41,855 nucleotides of DNA from Treponema sp. (GTDB lineage: Bacteria; Spirochaetota; Spirochaetia; Treponematales; Breznakiellaceae). Below, one piece after another: positions 16,348-25,412 of the stretch. Below the pieces are notes generated by a model. That model was not told the DNA's origin and searched no databases. It saw only the letters and a list, made by a program, of their open reading frames with translations. A program made the translations under genes and the position numbers. The stretch covers positions 1 through 41,855 of the forward strand of contig JAITHE010000137.1 of the NCBI GenBank assembly GCA_031280125.1. Direction: 5' to 3'. Numbering within the stretch: position 1 is the first letter of the stretch; every line of letters begins with the position of its first letter.

Positions 16348-16881
16348 TTACCGTTTGGAGTTTCCGGACCGTATCCGCTCTATGACTTTATTTGTAATAT
16401 CCACCGAAGGGCTGTACCACAAAATTCCCGTTCCTTCCTGTTTGCTTAGGACCATGCTGTAGCCTTCGCTTTCAGCCACCGTCCGCAGGGCCGTGTTAAG
16501 CTGGGTAATAAAGCTTTCGTTTCTGCTCAGCCGTTCCCGTTCCCGTTCAAGTTCGGCAAAACTGGTGTTGACATAGTTCTGCAGGGCTTGGGTTTTCGAC
16601 CGTACCTGACTCTCCAAGGTCCGTACCAGATCCCGTTTCTCGCTTTCCCTGGCTTCTTCCAGCCTGACGTTAAGTTCCTGAAGTTCCTTGTTCTGCCGTT
16701 CAATTTCTGTCTGTACCCGGTCCCGTTTTTCGTTAAAGGTCTTGGCATCGGCGGACAGATCGGAAAAAGCCGCGGCGATCCTGTCCATGTCTACCACGGC
16801 AAAGCGGGTAATTGACTGCTGGGCGCCCAGGATCGTCAAGACCCCCAGGGCCAGCAAAGCGGCAACGATGAAACGTTTCAT
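16348..16881 (-). CDS. skp: OmpH/Skp-like periplasmic chaperone
   Basis: Skp-type chaperones hold unfolded outer-membrane proteins in the periplasm for delivery to BamA. The 177 residues have a signal peptide (MKRFIVAALLALGVLTILGAQ), the family start FAVVDMDRIAAAF, a long coiled coil (about 45-120) forming the tentacles, and the closing segment YSMVLSKQEGTGILWYSPSVDITNKVI, which matches the OmpH C-terminal pattern. ATG has GGGAGG upstream. It begins 11 nt after the bamA stop, fitting a shared job. Confidence 0.92.
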   Translation of the reverse strand: MKRFIVAALLALGVLTILGAQQSITRFAVVDMDRIAAAFSDLSADAKTFNEKRDRVQTEIERQNKELQELNVRLEEARESEKRDLVRTLESQVRSKTQALQNYVNTSFAELERERERLSRNESFITQLNTALRTVAESEGYSMVLSKQEGTGILWYSPSVDITNKVIERIRSGNSKR

Positions 16882-16892
16882 ACAAAACCTCC

Positions 16893-19397
16893 CTAACTTG
16901 TAGGTATAGCAAAAGAAATAACAAAATCAAGCCCCGATGTATTATTGCCGGGGTTGCTGAAAAGGGCCCCCGGCTGCCACTGCACTTTGCCGTCCACAAT
17001 CCGAAACCGTTTTGCCAAAAGGAACCGGAAGGGAAACTGGGGAATAGTAAAACGGAATCCCCCGCCGATACTGAAACGCCAGTCCTCCAGCATAAGGCTG
17101 CCAAAAAAATCCCGGGGGGTATCCTTTTTTACGTCGGCGTCAAAAAACCAGTCAAAGGCCAGAAGGTTGGGTACCAGGGGTATACGCAGTTCCACCCAGT
17201 TTTCCCAGAGGGCGTACCCCCGGTTTGTTCTTTCCTCAAGCCAGCCTCTGCCTATAAACATGCCGTCAATGTACAGCTTATTGGTATCCTCAATGACCGG
17301 TTCGTCCATGCCGGCCTGGGGGAAAATAAAGGAAAGTCCCGAATGTAAAGCCAGTACCGTTTTGAAATGCCACCGTTCGGTTACAGGGATATCGAAGAGG
17401 GTCAGAAAGTATTCGGCTTTGGTATCGCTTCTGATATAATGTTCCAGCTCGACGGGAAAAAATCCATGAAAGGATAAACGCTGGCTCCCATAGTATCCCC
17501 GGGAGGGGTCGTAATACAGATCCCGGTTGTCCAGGTATGTGAGGGTCCAGATGGAATTGACCGGCGTCCACATCCCGTTCCGTTCCCGGATAACGGGATC
17601 GAAGGGACGCAGTCCCCCGTCGTAGCTGCTATTGATAAAACCCGTCCTGATTCCGCCGCCGGCCCCCAGAACTCCGAGGATTGTCTCCCAGCGGTAGGTG
17701 GAAGAAAGCCCCAGGGAGATAAACCACTGCTGGTACTTCATAAGATATTCGTCCCGGGGGCTTTTGCCCGAGGCCAGATAGGAAGCATAGTCGTAAAATC
17801 CGTCGGGAAAGGCCCCGGGCTCATCACCGTTAAAAACAGGGCTGTTTCTGCCGTTGTTCATGGCGGTGTACTTGGTGGAGTGGCTTACGGTCAAATCCAC
17901 CCCCCAGGAAAGGGGCAGTTCCCCAAGCCAGCGCTGGGAGTACTGTAGGGAACCGCTCTGGGTGGTGGTGGACATCTGCAGTTCAGCCCGAAGCTGGTTT
18001 CCGTAGCCCAGAAAATTTCTGTCCGTCCAGGCGAGGATCCCGGAAATGGGAAAATCACCGGGGTCGGAGGAACCGGAAAAGGTCAGGCCGAACTGAATAT
18101 CCGTGGTGGGGGCTTCTTCCAGGTTGATAACCAGGTCCATGAGGCTGTCGGTACTTCCCGGTACCGGTTCGGGGAGAACGTTGGAAAAGTACTGTAAATT
18201 CATGAGGTTCCGGAAACCTGTCATTACCTTGGTTTTTGAAAAAACATCCCCCGGTTCCAGGGGAATCTCCCGGAGGATCACCGAATCCCGGGTTTTTTTG
18301 TTCCCCCGAATAATGATGTTTTCGATATGAGCCCGGCCCTGTTCGGTGATTTTGATCCGGTAGGCGATAAGCCCTTCTTCGGTATTCCGCAGCTCTTCCC
18401 GGCTTATGGCGTTAAAAATATAACCGTTTTCAAAGTACAAATCCGCCACCCTCTGCAGATCCATTTCTATCCTGGTGGCGTTGGCGGTTTCTCCGGGTTT
18501 GGACCGGATCAGTTCCTGGAGCTGTTCACCGGAAAAAATTTCGTTTCCCTCAAAGATAATCCCGTTAAAAGCGTAGACCCGGCCCTCATAAAGGCGGTAG
18601 GTGATGGACATATTGTTGTTGCCCTTTTCATCCTTTGAGACATCCTGGACCACGTCGGTAACCGCCGCATCCATATAGCCCCGGTCATGGTAGTACCGGA
18701 TCAGGGATTCCCGGTCGGCCATGAGCTTGGAATCCTGGAAGGCGCCGCTTTTCCCCGGTCCTATTCCTCTGGACTTCATGGACAACCTTCCCCTGAGGGT
18801 GCTGCTGGAAAAAACCGTATTGCCTTCAAAGTAAATGTCCTTGATGATGATCCGCTCGCCTTCGGCGATGTGGTAAATTACCTCCACCGTATTGTCTTTT
18901 CCCTGCCTGATTTCGGACCTGATCTGAACATCGGGGAAACCCTTTTCCATGTATCTGCCGCGGATCGCCGCTTCATCGGACCGGATGATCAATATATTGG
19001 CCACATCGCTTGTCTTGGTGGAAATGGCGCTCATCAGATCCCGCCGTTTCAAGGCGGAATTGCCCGTAAAGCTGACCCGGGCCACCGTGGGTCTTTCCAC
19101 CACGGTAAACTGTATGATGACCGCGCTGCCCGAAGGGTCCGAGGGGAGCGCCGCGGGGGTAATCAGTTCAAAGTATTCCAGGGCATAGAGCCTGCCCTGG
19201 AGTTCAAGAAACAGGTCGTCAGAGAATGCCCTGCCCCGGTAAGAATCCACCGTGTCCTCCAGCTCCGAAAGCCGGACAGACTTAAGCCCTTCAAAACGAA
19301 TATCCCTTATGGGCTTTCCCTGATACCAGTCCGGAGCCTGGGCAAAACAGAAAAAAACGCCCCACAGCAAGAGTGCAACAGTAAAGAAAGAACGCAT
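16893..19397 (-). CDS. bamA: Outer-membrane protein assembly factor BamA
   Basis: Omp85-family barrel that inserts beta-barrel proteins into the outer membrane. The 834 residues have a signal peptide (MRSFFTVALLLWGVFFCFAQ), five POTRA-like domains (about 30-420, e.g. IRDIRFEGLKSVRLSELEDTV without the last residues, and IIIKDIYFEGNTVFSSSTL) and a C-terminal 16-strand barrel. The segment FIGRGWLEERTNRGYALW sits where the conserved loop 6 motif is expected. I chose ATG 19397 (AGGAG 6 nt upstream); a further upstream in-frame codon would run into tamB. The protein ends in FAIPTS, not in the usual aromatic residue. Orthologue by context of T. pallidum TP0326 (Tp92). Confidence 0.95.
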   Translation of the reverse strand: MRSFFTVALLLWGVFFCFAQAPDWYQGKPIRDIRFEGLKSVRLSELEDTVDSYRGRAFSDDLFLELQGRLYALEYFELITPAALPSDPSGSAVIIQFTVVERPTVARVSFTGNSALKRRDLMSAISTKTSDVANILIIRSDEAAIRGRYMEKGFPDVQIRSEIRQGKDNTVEVIYHIAEGERIIIKDIYFEGNTVFSSSTLRGRLSMKSRGIGPGKSGAFQDSKLMADRESLIRYYHDRGYMDAAVTDVVQDVSKDEKGNNNMSITYRLYEGRVYAFNGIIFEGNEIFSGEQLQELIRSKPGETANATRIEMDLQRVADLYFENGYIFNAISREELRNTEEGLIAYRIKITEQGRAHIENIIIRGNKKTRDSVILREIPLEPGDVFSKTKVMTGFRNLMNLQYFSNVLPEPVPGSTDSLMDLVINLEEAPTTDIQFGLTFSGSSDPGDFPISGILAWTDRNFLGYGNQLRAELQMSTTTQSGSLQYSQRWLGELPLSWGVDLTVSHSTKYTAMNNGRNSPVFNGDEPGAFPDGFYDYASYLASGKSPRDEYLMKYQQWFISLGLSSTYRWETILGVLGAGGGIRTGFINSSYDGGLRPFDPVIRERNGMWTPVNSIWTLTYLDNRDLYYDPSRGYYGSQRLSFHGFFPVELEHYIRSDTKAEYFLTLFDIPVTERWHFKTVLALHSGLSFIFPQAGMDEPVIEDTNKLYIDGMFIGRGWLEERTNRGYALWENWVELRIPLVPNLLAFDWFFDADVKKDTPRDFFGSLMLEDWRFSIGGGFRFTIPQFPFRFLLAKRFRIVDGKVQWQPGALFSNPGNNTSGLDFVISFAIPTS

Positions 19398-19437
19398 CAA
19401 AACTCCTGACAAAAGTATACAAGGGACAGGCAAGTTT

Positions 19438-22400
19438 TTAAAGGGACCACCGCCAGATAAGGGATACGGCCATGTCGTCGACAAATAAATTCTCCGGGGT
19501 TAGAGGGCTGACATTCCAGCGGACATCCGCCAGGGGGGTCCGTAGCTCCAGCCCGATTTCGGGTTCCACCCGCATGCCGCTGTACTGATCCCGGTATTGA
19601 TCGTACCGGAAAGACAACATCCCCTCAAGAAAGAGATCCGGCGCCAGATACTTACCCATATAAACGGCGGTATTATCCAGATAGTTGCCTATGGTACTGG
19701 GCTGTTCCTCCGGCTCCCGGCTCCGGGAAGCCTCGAAAAAGGCGTTTTGCAGTATCTGGGTCCTGAAGGAAAACATATCCACCTTCAATAGGTTCCTGAG
19801 CTGCCGTTCCACCCTGCGGAAAACCACGGTTTGAAGGAGCATCTCTATGGTAGCGTTAACCAGGGGCCTGGTATTTTGGAATTCCACCGGAGCGGTCCCT
19901 GCGGGAGGGGTCTGCCCCAGAAGGCTGTAAATTTCCAGCTGGGAAAGGGCTGGGGTGGTCTCGAAGCGGGGCATGCTGACCAACAGGGAGCTGAGGGGGG
20001 TATTATCTACCAGCATGGCGATGGTAACAGGCCCTTCGTCGTTCCGGTCCCGAATTTCCGCTCTGACGGTGATCCGCGGATCTATCTGGGGATCGTTTCC
20101 GTTAAAGACAATCTGTCCTTCTTTAATGTAGAAACCGCGCTGGAGGTAGGACAATTCTCCCCCCCGAAGGGCTATGGTTCCGTCCAGGCTGAGGTGGGGT
20201 ATCCGGGTATCCCCTTTTATCCTCAGACCCGAACCGGCGTCTCCGTAGGCCCGGATCATGGGCATTTCCGTGTTGGGCCAGATAAATTCCACCCGCCGTC
20301 CGGCGCTGACATAGATGCCGGCCACCACATCCATTTTTCGATCATCCCGGGTATCTTCAGGGCCCTCAAGTTCCAATCCGGTAAAACTAATTTCCGTATC
20401 GCTGGCGTCCAGGTTGCCCGTAATGGTAAACAGTTCGCGGCTTTCCATGAGCAGGTTAAGACGGCCCCGGACATCACCTTTGGTTTTTAGTCCCGAGATA
20501 TTAAAATCCACCGGAATGGGCCTGTCCGCGGTAATGTCCAGGCCAAAACTGGGGATCCAGCGGTTAAAACTTACCCACCCTTCCAGTACGCCCCCTCCGC
20601 TGCCACAGTTGACCTCCAGGGGACCGAAGGATATTTCGCTTCCCTCCAAAGTAATGGCCCCCGCGGCCGGACCTATTTCGGCAGCTACATACTGGGGTAC
20701 GGCCATGACGATCTCCGAGCCCCAGGCGCTGCCGGCGAATTCGGGATCAAAGATGGAGCCGTATATGCGGGTTTCCCCGGTGATAAAGCCGCCGGTAAAA
20801 CTGGCGATCCTGTTGATGGGGATGATCTCCCAGAGATCCGCCATATCGATGTACACATCCGATACGAGGGCGTCGATGACACCCCCCGCCAGGGTACCCG
20901 TAATGGTTCCCTGGACCGGTGAAGGGGCGGCGAGCATGGCGGTAAAGACATATTCCCGCGGCGGACCGTCCGAACCGGCGTTTTCTTCCCGGCCTGGGAA
21001 GGGGCCGGGAAATTTTCCATCCGCAGCAGATCCGGGTTTGGAAGGCCCGGAAAAATTTTCCAATACTTCCAGCATCAGCATATCCCCGGGTCCTCCTGCC
21101 AGACGGAATATACCGGGAAGCTCCGCTCCGGCTCCGGTACGGGAAAAAACAAAGCTAAAGGGCCCCCCCTCCCGGTCGTTGATAAAGACGCTGCGGACAT
21201 CCATGGTGCCGGAAAAGGTTTCCGCCGCCCCTCCGGGCTTTAACCAGCTTTCCAGGGGCCGGAAACGGATTCCCATGGACAGGGCAAATCCCAGATCGTG
21301 GCCGTTGACCCGGCTGTAGACCTGCCCTTCCGTATCCAGGCGGCCCGCGGCGCGATCCACGGAAAAATAGGGAATCAGGACCTGGGTTTCCCCCAGAAAA
21401 CCCTGTACCTGGGAGAGGATCAGTTCTTCCGGGTGGAGCAGCGCCTTGGTGGAGAAGACAAAGTCCCTTTCCTGGTATCTGCCTCGCAGTGAATCTATGG
21501 ATACGTTGACCGAATAAAACCCGTCGCGGTTCCTGAATCCATAGAGATCTCCCGAAAGGAGGGCGCCGGTTCCGTCCGCGCCCATCCGGTCCATTCTAAA
21601 CTCCGACGCCGCCCCATGAAATTCCAGGGTCCCCTGATCGTAAAAGAGGTCCAGGGCCAGCCGTTCCGTTTCCTCAGCGTTGCTTACAAAGAGGGAAGCG
21701 TCCACCACAGAAAAATTATCCTGCCAGACCGCGGCGGCGCCTCCTTCCAGGGGTCCGTAACGGTCTATGTAATAGATCCTGTCCAGGTTGAGGCCGTTTT
21801 GGTTGGCTTCTCCCTGAACCAAAAAAGCCGCGGCGGGTATCTGGGATCCCTGGAGACCCTCCACCTGGTTTCCAAAATCCCTTAATTCGAGGCGGCGTAT
21901 CCAGGCGTTCCAGGACAGGGGCCCGCCGTAGTAGAAGGCCGCGTCAAAATCAAGGTAGGCCCGGTGTCCCCGGTAGGGGACAGGCAATGGACCGGCGGAG
22001 GCGTAACCGGTCCAGCCGGCCCCTTTAGGGATGCGGATATTCGCCAAAAAGCCGTAGGAACCCCGGATACTAAGGTTGCTGTCCCGAAGGTTTCCCTCAA
22101 AACGGTAATCATAATCAAGGTATGAGAACCGGGTATTAAAGGAAACCGCCCTGGGTATGGAAAAATCAGCGGCAAAGACAAAATCCACGTTCCCCCCCTG
22201 CCAGACCAGGCTGCCTGCGGTCCCTTCCAGGCGGCGCTCCGTACCGGAAACGGCGGCGTTCAGGTATGCTTCCTCTCCGTAGACCGCTGTGAACCGGGAG
22301 ACGGTATAGGAAAATCCCTCGAAACCAGTATTGAAAGCGATATCAGCGGTCAACGAAGTTTTATCCGCCCAGGGACCGGCTTCTCCCATTTTAAAAAAAG

Positions 22401-23862
22401 GCCTGGTTATGTTGATCATGTCGGCGGCTGAAAAATTATCGAGCCCCAGGGCGCCTTCAAACAGCCCGGGACCGGAGGTACCTTTCAGGGAAAAGGTCCC
22501 CGGCGTATCATTTTTCCCGAGACAGCGGAAGAACAAATTCCAGACCGCCCCTCCTCCCTCTTTCCGGATCAACGCTCCCCCCAGGCCGGAAAGGGACACC
22601 GGCCCCAGGGACAGGTACGTGCTGTCCAGGGTAATCTGGGAACCCGCCCGGGCAAAAGAGAGGATCCCGTTGACGGCGCCGTCTCCGGTAAGGCTAAAAC
22701 CGGAAAAAAACAGGGTCCCCTGGGGCATAAGGGGAGAGAAAAGAAGATCCCCCTCGTATCCCAGATAACCCCGGCGGAAATCAAAACGGCACCTGGAAAA
22801 AGAAACCCCCCCGCCGGTCCCGGTTCCCCCAAGGGCAAAGGCCCTGAGCGGAAAGTGCCCGGGCGCGGCCCGGTAATCTCCCCGCAGATTGAAGCCGTAT
22901 TCCAGCCTGCCCGGGGATCCGGCGGACTTTCTGAACATGAAGGAAACCGTACCGGACAGGTCCGCTTCCAGAACCGGACTAAAACTTTCCAGAGGGCCGA
23001 AGAAGGAGACCATACCGGAGGGAACAAAATGATCCGCCCGGATTGATCCGGAAAACTCGCTCCGGCCGGGCAGGTAGAGGGCGCTGAATGCGGGAAGATC
23101 CCCGGTTCCCTTGAGGTTTATCTGTTCTTTGCTAAAAGAAAGGACCAGGCCGGCGTTTTTGACGGTAAATCCCCTGCCGTCGATGGAATCCAGGTTCAGG
23201 GAAATACCCCCCCCGCTCAGATCGTCCTCAAAAACGCCGTTTATGCTTCCGTCTATAGAAATCCCAGCCTCCTTGCGGGGTCCTTCCCCTTCTTTACGCC
23301 AGCTTCCGTTCAGGGTGATTTTTCCTTTCCGTATATCCCCCTCTACCCCTATGCCGGTCATTTCCAGGGAGCGGCCTTCCCTCATTATGCAGATTTTGCC
23401 GTTTTCCACCGCAAAAATACATTCCGAAGGAAGGGCGGGACTCCGTCCCTTTCCATCTCCGGTAAGCAGTTCCCCCATATCCCTGTCCCGGTCAAGATCG
23501 TAAAAAACTTCCGGTCTTTCCAGCAGAATTTGACGGACAGAAGCGGCGGCACCCCGGAACACCAAGTTCCAGAAAGAATATTCCAGGTATATCCGTTCCA
23601 GGGCAAGCAGAGGATCCGGATCTTCCCCTAGGCGGAGATCCCGTATTTCCACCATCCCCACCAGGGAAGGACTCATGGAGCCATAACGGAGGGGACGTTT
23701 CAGGACAATCTCTACCCTGTTAACCAGAGCGTCCCGGACAGCATAGATATTGCGGTTGATCACCGCCATGAGGGGACGGAATAACAGGGCCGTGGTGCCA
23801 GCCAGGGTTAAAAAAATAATCAGTTCTGCAAGCAAAAGGTGCCTGGTTCGAGCGGTGTCCAC
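19438..23862 (-). CDS. tamB: TamB-like inner-membrane/periplasmic transport protein (DUF490)
   Basis: AsmA/TamB-type bridge proteins span the periplasm and support lipid or barrel-protein delivery to the outer membrane. The 1474 residues have an N-terminal membrane anchor (LLLAELIIFLTLAGTTALLF), a very long beta-rich repeat body, and a C-terminal DUF490 domain: GELSYLQRGFYIKEGQIVF, DPQIDPRITVRAEI, LSQLEIYSLLGQTP, and a barrel-like end. It starts with GTG at 23862 preceded by GGGGA. It lies 40 nt before bamA, which supports a joint role in outer-membrane assembly. Domain-rich family members vary widely in length; 1474 is in the normal range. Confidence 0.93.
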   Translation of the reverse strand: MDTARTRHLLLAELIIFLTLAGTTALLFRPLMAVINRNIYAVRDALVNRVEIVLKRPLRYGSMSPSLVGMVEIRDLRLGEDPDPLLALERIYLEYSFWNLVFRGAAASVRQILLERPEVFYDLDRDRDMGELLTGDGKGRSPALPSECIFAVENGKICIMREGRSLEMTGIGVEGDIRKGKITLNGSWRKEGEGPRKEAGISIDGSINGVFEDDLSGGGISLNLDSIDGRGFTVKNAGLVLSFSKEQINLKGTGDLPAFSALYLPGRSEFSGSIRADHFVPSGMVSFFGPLESFSPVLEADLSGTVSFMFRKSAGSPGRLEYGFNLRGDYRAAPGHFPLRAFALGGTGTGGGVSFSRCRFDFRRGYLGYEGDLLFSPLMPQGTLFFSGFSLTGDGAVNGILSFARAGSQITLDSTYLSLGPVSLSGLGGALIRKEGGGAVWNLFFRCLGKNDTPGTFSLKGTSGPGLFEGALGLDNFSAADMINITRPFFKMGEAGPWADKTSLTADIAFNTGFEGFSYTVSRFTAVYGEEAYLNAAVSGTERRLEGTAGSLVWQGGNVDFVFAADFSIPRAVSFNTRFSYLDYDYRFEGNLRDSNLSIRGSYGFLANIRIPKGAGWTGYASAGPLPVPYRGHRAYLDFDAAFYYGGPLSWNAWIRRLELRDFGNQVEGLQGSQIPAAAFLVQGEANQNGLNLDRIYYIDRYGPLEGGAAAVWQDNFSVVDASLFVSNAEETERLALDLFYDQGTLEFHGAASEFRMDRMGADGTGALLSGDLYGFRNRDGFYSVNVSIDSLRGRYQERDFVFSTKALLHPEELILSQVQGFLGETQVLIPYFSVDRAAGRLDTEGQVYSRVNGHDLGFALSMGIRFRPLESWLKPGGAAETFSGTMDVRSVFINDREGGPFSFVFSRTGAGAELPGIFRLAGGPGDMLMLEVLENFSGPSKPGSAADGKFPGPFPGREENAGSDGPPREYVFTAMLAAPSPVQGTITGTLAGGVIDALVSDVYIDMADLWEIIPINRIASFTGGFITGETRIYGSIFDPEFAGSAWGSEIVMAVPQYVAAEIGPAAGAITLEGSEISFGPLEVNCGSGGGVLEGWVSFNRWIPSFGLDITADRPIPVDFNISGLKTKGDVRGRLNLLMESRELFTITGNLDASDTEISFTGLELEGPEDTRDDRKMDVVAGIYVSAGRRVEFIWPNTEMPMIRAYGDAGSGLRIKGDTRIPHLSLDGTIALRGGELSYLQRGFYIKEGQIVFNGNDPQIDPRITVRAEIRDRNDEGPVTIAMLVDNTPLSSLLVSMPRFETTPALSQLEIYSLLGQTPPAGTAPVEFQNTRPLVNATIEMLLQTVVFRRVERQLRNLLKVDMFSFRTQILQNAFFEASRSREPEEQPSTIGNYLDNTAVYMGKYLAPDLFLEGMLSFRYDQYRDQYSGMRVEPEIGLELRTPLADVRWNVSPLTPENLFVDDMAVSLIWRWSL

Positions 23863-23889
23863 CTGTGATCCCCGTGATTGTGTTCCTTA

Positions 23890-23895
23890 ATTATA
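23890..23895 (-). promoter_or_regulatory. Possible -10 box for tamB
   Basis: Perfect TATAAT on the minus strand, 28 nt before the tamB GTG. The -35 region (CTGTCT at 17 nt) is poor, so this is a partial call. Confidence 0.4.
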
Positions 23896-23963
23896 TTGAA
23901 CATAACCGTTTTAGACAGAAAATACCATATTAGTATCGGTAGTACCCTTTCTTGACTTTCCCT

Positions 23964-23971
23964 GGTATAAA
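23964..23971 (+). promoter_or_regulatory. Extended -10 promoter for tmk
   Basis: TGG-TATAAA (extended -10) puts +1 near 23978, only about 6 nt before the tmk ATG. An alternative reading TTGACT-N17-TATTTA (23952-23980) has a better -35 but would place +1 at the start codon. Confidence 0.4.
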
Positions 23972-23983
23972 ATATATTTAAGG

Positions 23984-24670
23984 ATGATTTTGCATAATTT
24001 TGCGGTGATTGAAGGATGCGACGGCAGCGGAACCACCACGGCCCTGGGGGAAGTAAAAAAACGTTTCGCCGCCCGGCGGCCCGGCGGCGGGGCGCCTCTC
24101 TTGGCCGGAAGCGAACCCACCGGAGGCCCCGTGGGGCTTTTGATCCGTCGCATCCTGCGGAAAGAGATTTCCATGGAAAAGGAAACCCTGGCCCGGCTTT
24201 TTGCTGCCGACCGGGGGGAGCATCTCTATGCCCCGGGGGGAGTGGCCGAACATTGCCGCCGGGGAGGGCTGGCCGTTTCAGACCGCTATACCCCTTCATC
24301 TCTGGTATACCAGGGACTTGAATGCGGGAGGGCGCTCCCCGAAGAGCTCAACAGATCCTTTCCCCAGCCGGAACTGCTGGTGTACCTGGACGTCGATCCC
24401 GGGACAGCCATGGACCGTGTCGGCGGCCGGGGGGACCGGGAACTGTATGAAACCCTGGAGTTTCAGGCCAGAGTCCGGGATGCCTACCTGGAACTGCTGC
24501 CCCGGCTGGAAAAGGAAGGGGTCCGGGTGCTTTTCCTTGACGGAACCCGGCCGCGGGAGGAAGTGGCGGAAGCGGTGTGGGAAGCCCTGATAAAAATGCC
24601 GGCACTGGCGGAAGAGACGCGGGGATCCTGGGAAAATGCCGATACTGTAGGGGATGAACCAAAGGAATGA
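23984..24670 (+). CDS. tmk: Thymidylate kinase
   Basis: Phosphorylates dTMP to dTDP for DNA synthesis. The 228 residues carry the family motifs: a P-loop EGCDGSGTTT (10-19), EPTGGPVG, the DRY motif in SDRYTPSSLVYQG, and a basic lid region DRVGGRGDRELYET. The P-loop has threonine (T17) where Walker A normally has lysine. The rest of the active-site pattern looks intact, so the enzyme may still work. ATG at 23984 keeps the normal distance to the P-loop; the RBS is only AAGG touching the ATG. Its end overlaps the next gene by 17 nt. Confidence 0.9.
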   Translation: MILHNFAVIEGCDGSGTTTALGEVKKRFAARRPGGGAPLLAGSEPTGGPVGLLIRRILRKEISMEKETLARLFAADRGEHLYAPGGVAEHCRRGGLAVSDRYTPSSLVYQGLECGRALPEELNRSFPQPELLVYLDVDPGTAMDRVGGRGDRELYETLEFQARVRDAYLELLPRLEKEGVRVLFLDGTRPREEVAEAVWEALIKMPALAEETRGSWENADTVGDEPKE

Positions 24671-25331
24671 AGCTCTCCACCCTGAAAGAGGATGCCTCAA
24701 AAAAAAAGCCCCGGCCCCTCCGGCGCTGCTCCTTCTTTGTACGTTTTCAGCCCTTCTGGTAGCCCCCCCGGAGTTGAACGCCTACCTAATCATGTACAAG
24801 GAACAGTACTACCGGCTGTTTCATGTCCACTACAACCAGTACCCCGACGATACGGTGGAAAACATCTATTGGCTTGAAAGGGCCCTGAAGGCACAGTTCG
24901 CCAACCCCCTTTATGCGTCGGCGCTGATAGAGACCGAAGACCAGTATGAAAAATACAGATACCTTTTTATGATGCACCTTAACATCAAAATGACAGAACA
25001 GTACCTGTACCTGGCAAACAAGTACAACAAACGAAGGGCCTATTTTTTTAACGCCCCCTGGAAAGATGAAAACCTGAAAAGCCTGGACATCGCCGAAACC
25101 TGCTTTGAAAATGCCCGTTACTACTGGGCGGAGGCGGCTTCCTGGGCAGAAAAAGCCCGGGACAGACGTTTCCGTTTTATGCGGCTCCACAGAATTGAAT
25201 TCTGGGAAGACGAGGCCTACAGGATTATAGAGCTTGGGACCCTGGATTACGGTAAAACCATAGACCGGGAACTGGTCATGCTCAGATCGGTCCGGGAACA
25301 GTTCCAGGCCATGGAAGGTCCCGCGGACTAA
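24654..25331 (+). CDS. Exported protein of unknown function
   Basis: Not recognised. The 225 residues start with a basic segment, then a hydrophobic stretch (PPALLLLCTFSALLVAPPELNA, without the first residues about 25-42) that looks like a signal peptide or anchor. The rest is helical, rich in aromatic and charged residues (KEQYYRLFHVHYNQYPDD, EQYLYLANKYNKRRAYFF, ARYYWAEAASWAEKARDRR), with a repeat-like spacing that recalls TPR or helical-bundle proteins. No cysteine lipobox fits clearly. It overlaps tmk by 17 nt and is probably co-translated. It ends 81 nt before the convergent ligA stop, and I see no convincing terminator in that gap. Confidence 0.75.
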   Translation: MNQRNEALHPERGCLKKKAPAPPALLLLCTFSALLVAPPELNAYLIMYKEQYYRLFHVHYNQYPDDTVENIYWLERALKAQFANPLYASALIETEDQYEKYRYLFMMHLNIKMTEQYLYLANKYNKRRAYFFNAPWKDENLKSLDIAETCFENARYYWAEAASWAEKARDRRFRFMRLHRIEFWEDEAYRIIELGTLDYGKTIDRELVMLRSVREQFQAMEGPAD

Positions 25332-25412
25332 CTCAAGGGAATAATCCTGCCGGGGTTTGTTGTATCCGCCGGATCTTGTACCGCCACCCCGTCATGACAG
25401 ATATGAGGGGCG

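Noticed and set aside
19398-19484. In-frame upstream extension of BamA
   Set aside because: It overlaps the tamB end and would hide the signal peptide; ATG 19397 has a good Shine-Dalgarno.
25332-25412. Bidirectional terminator between the exported protein and ligA
   Set aside because: Only a weak CCGGGGT/ACCCCG pairing over a long loop; not enough to call.
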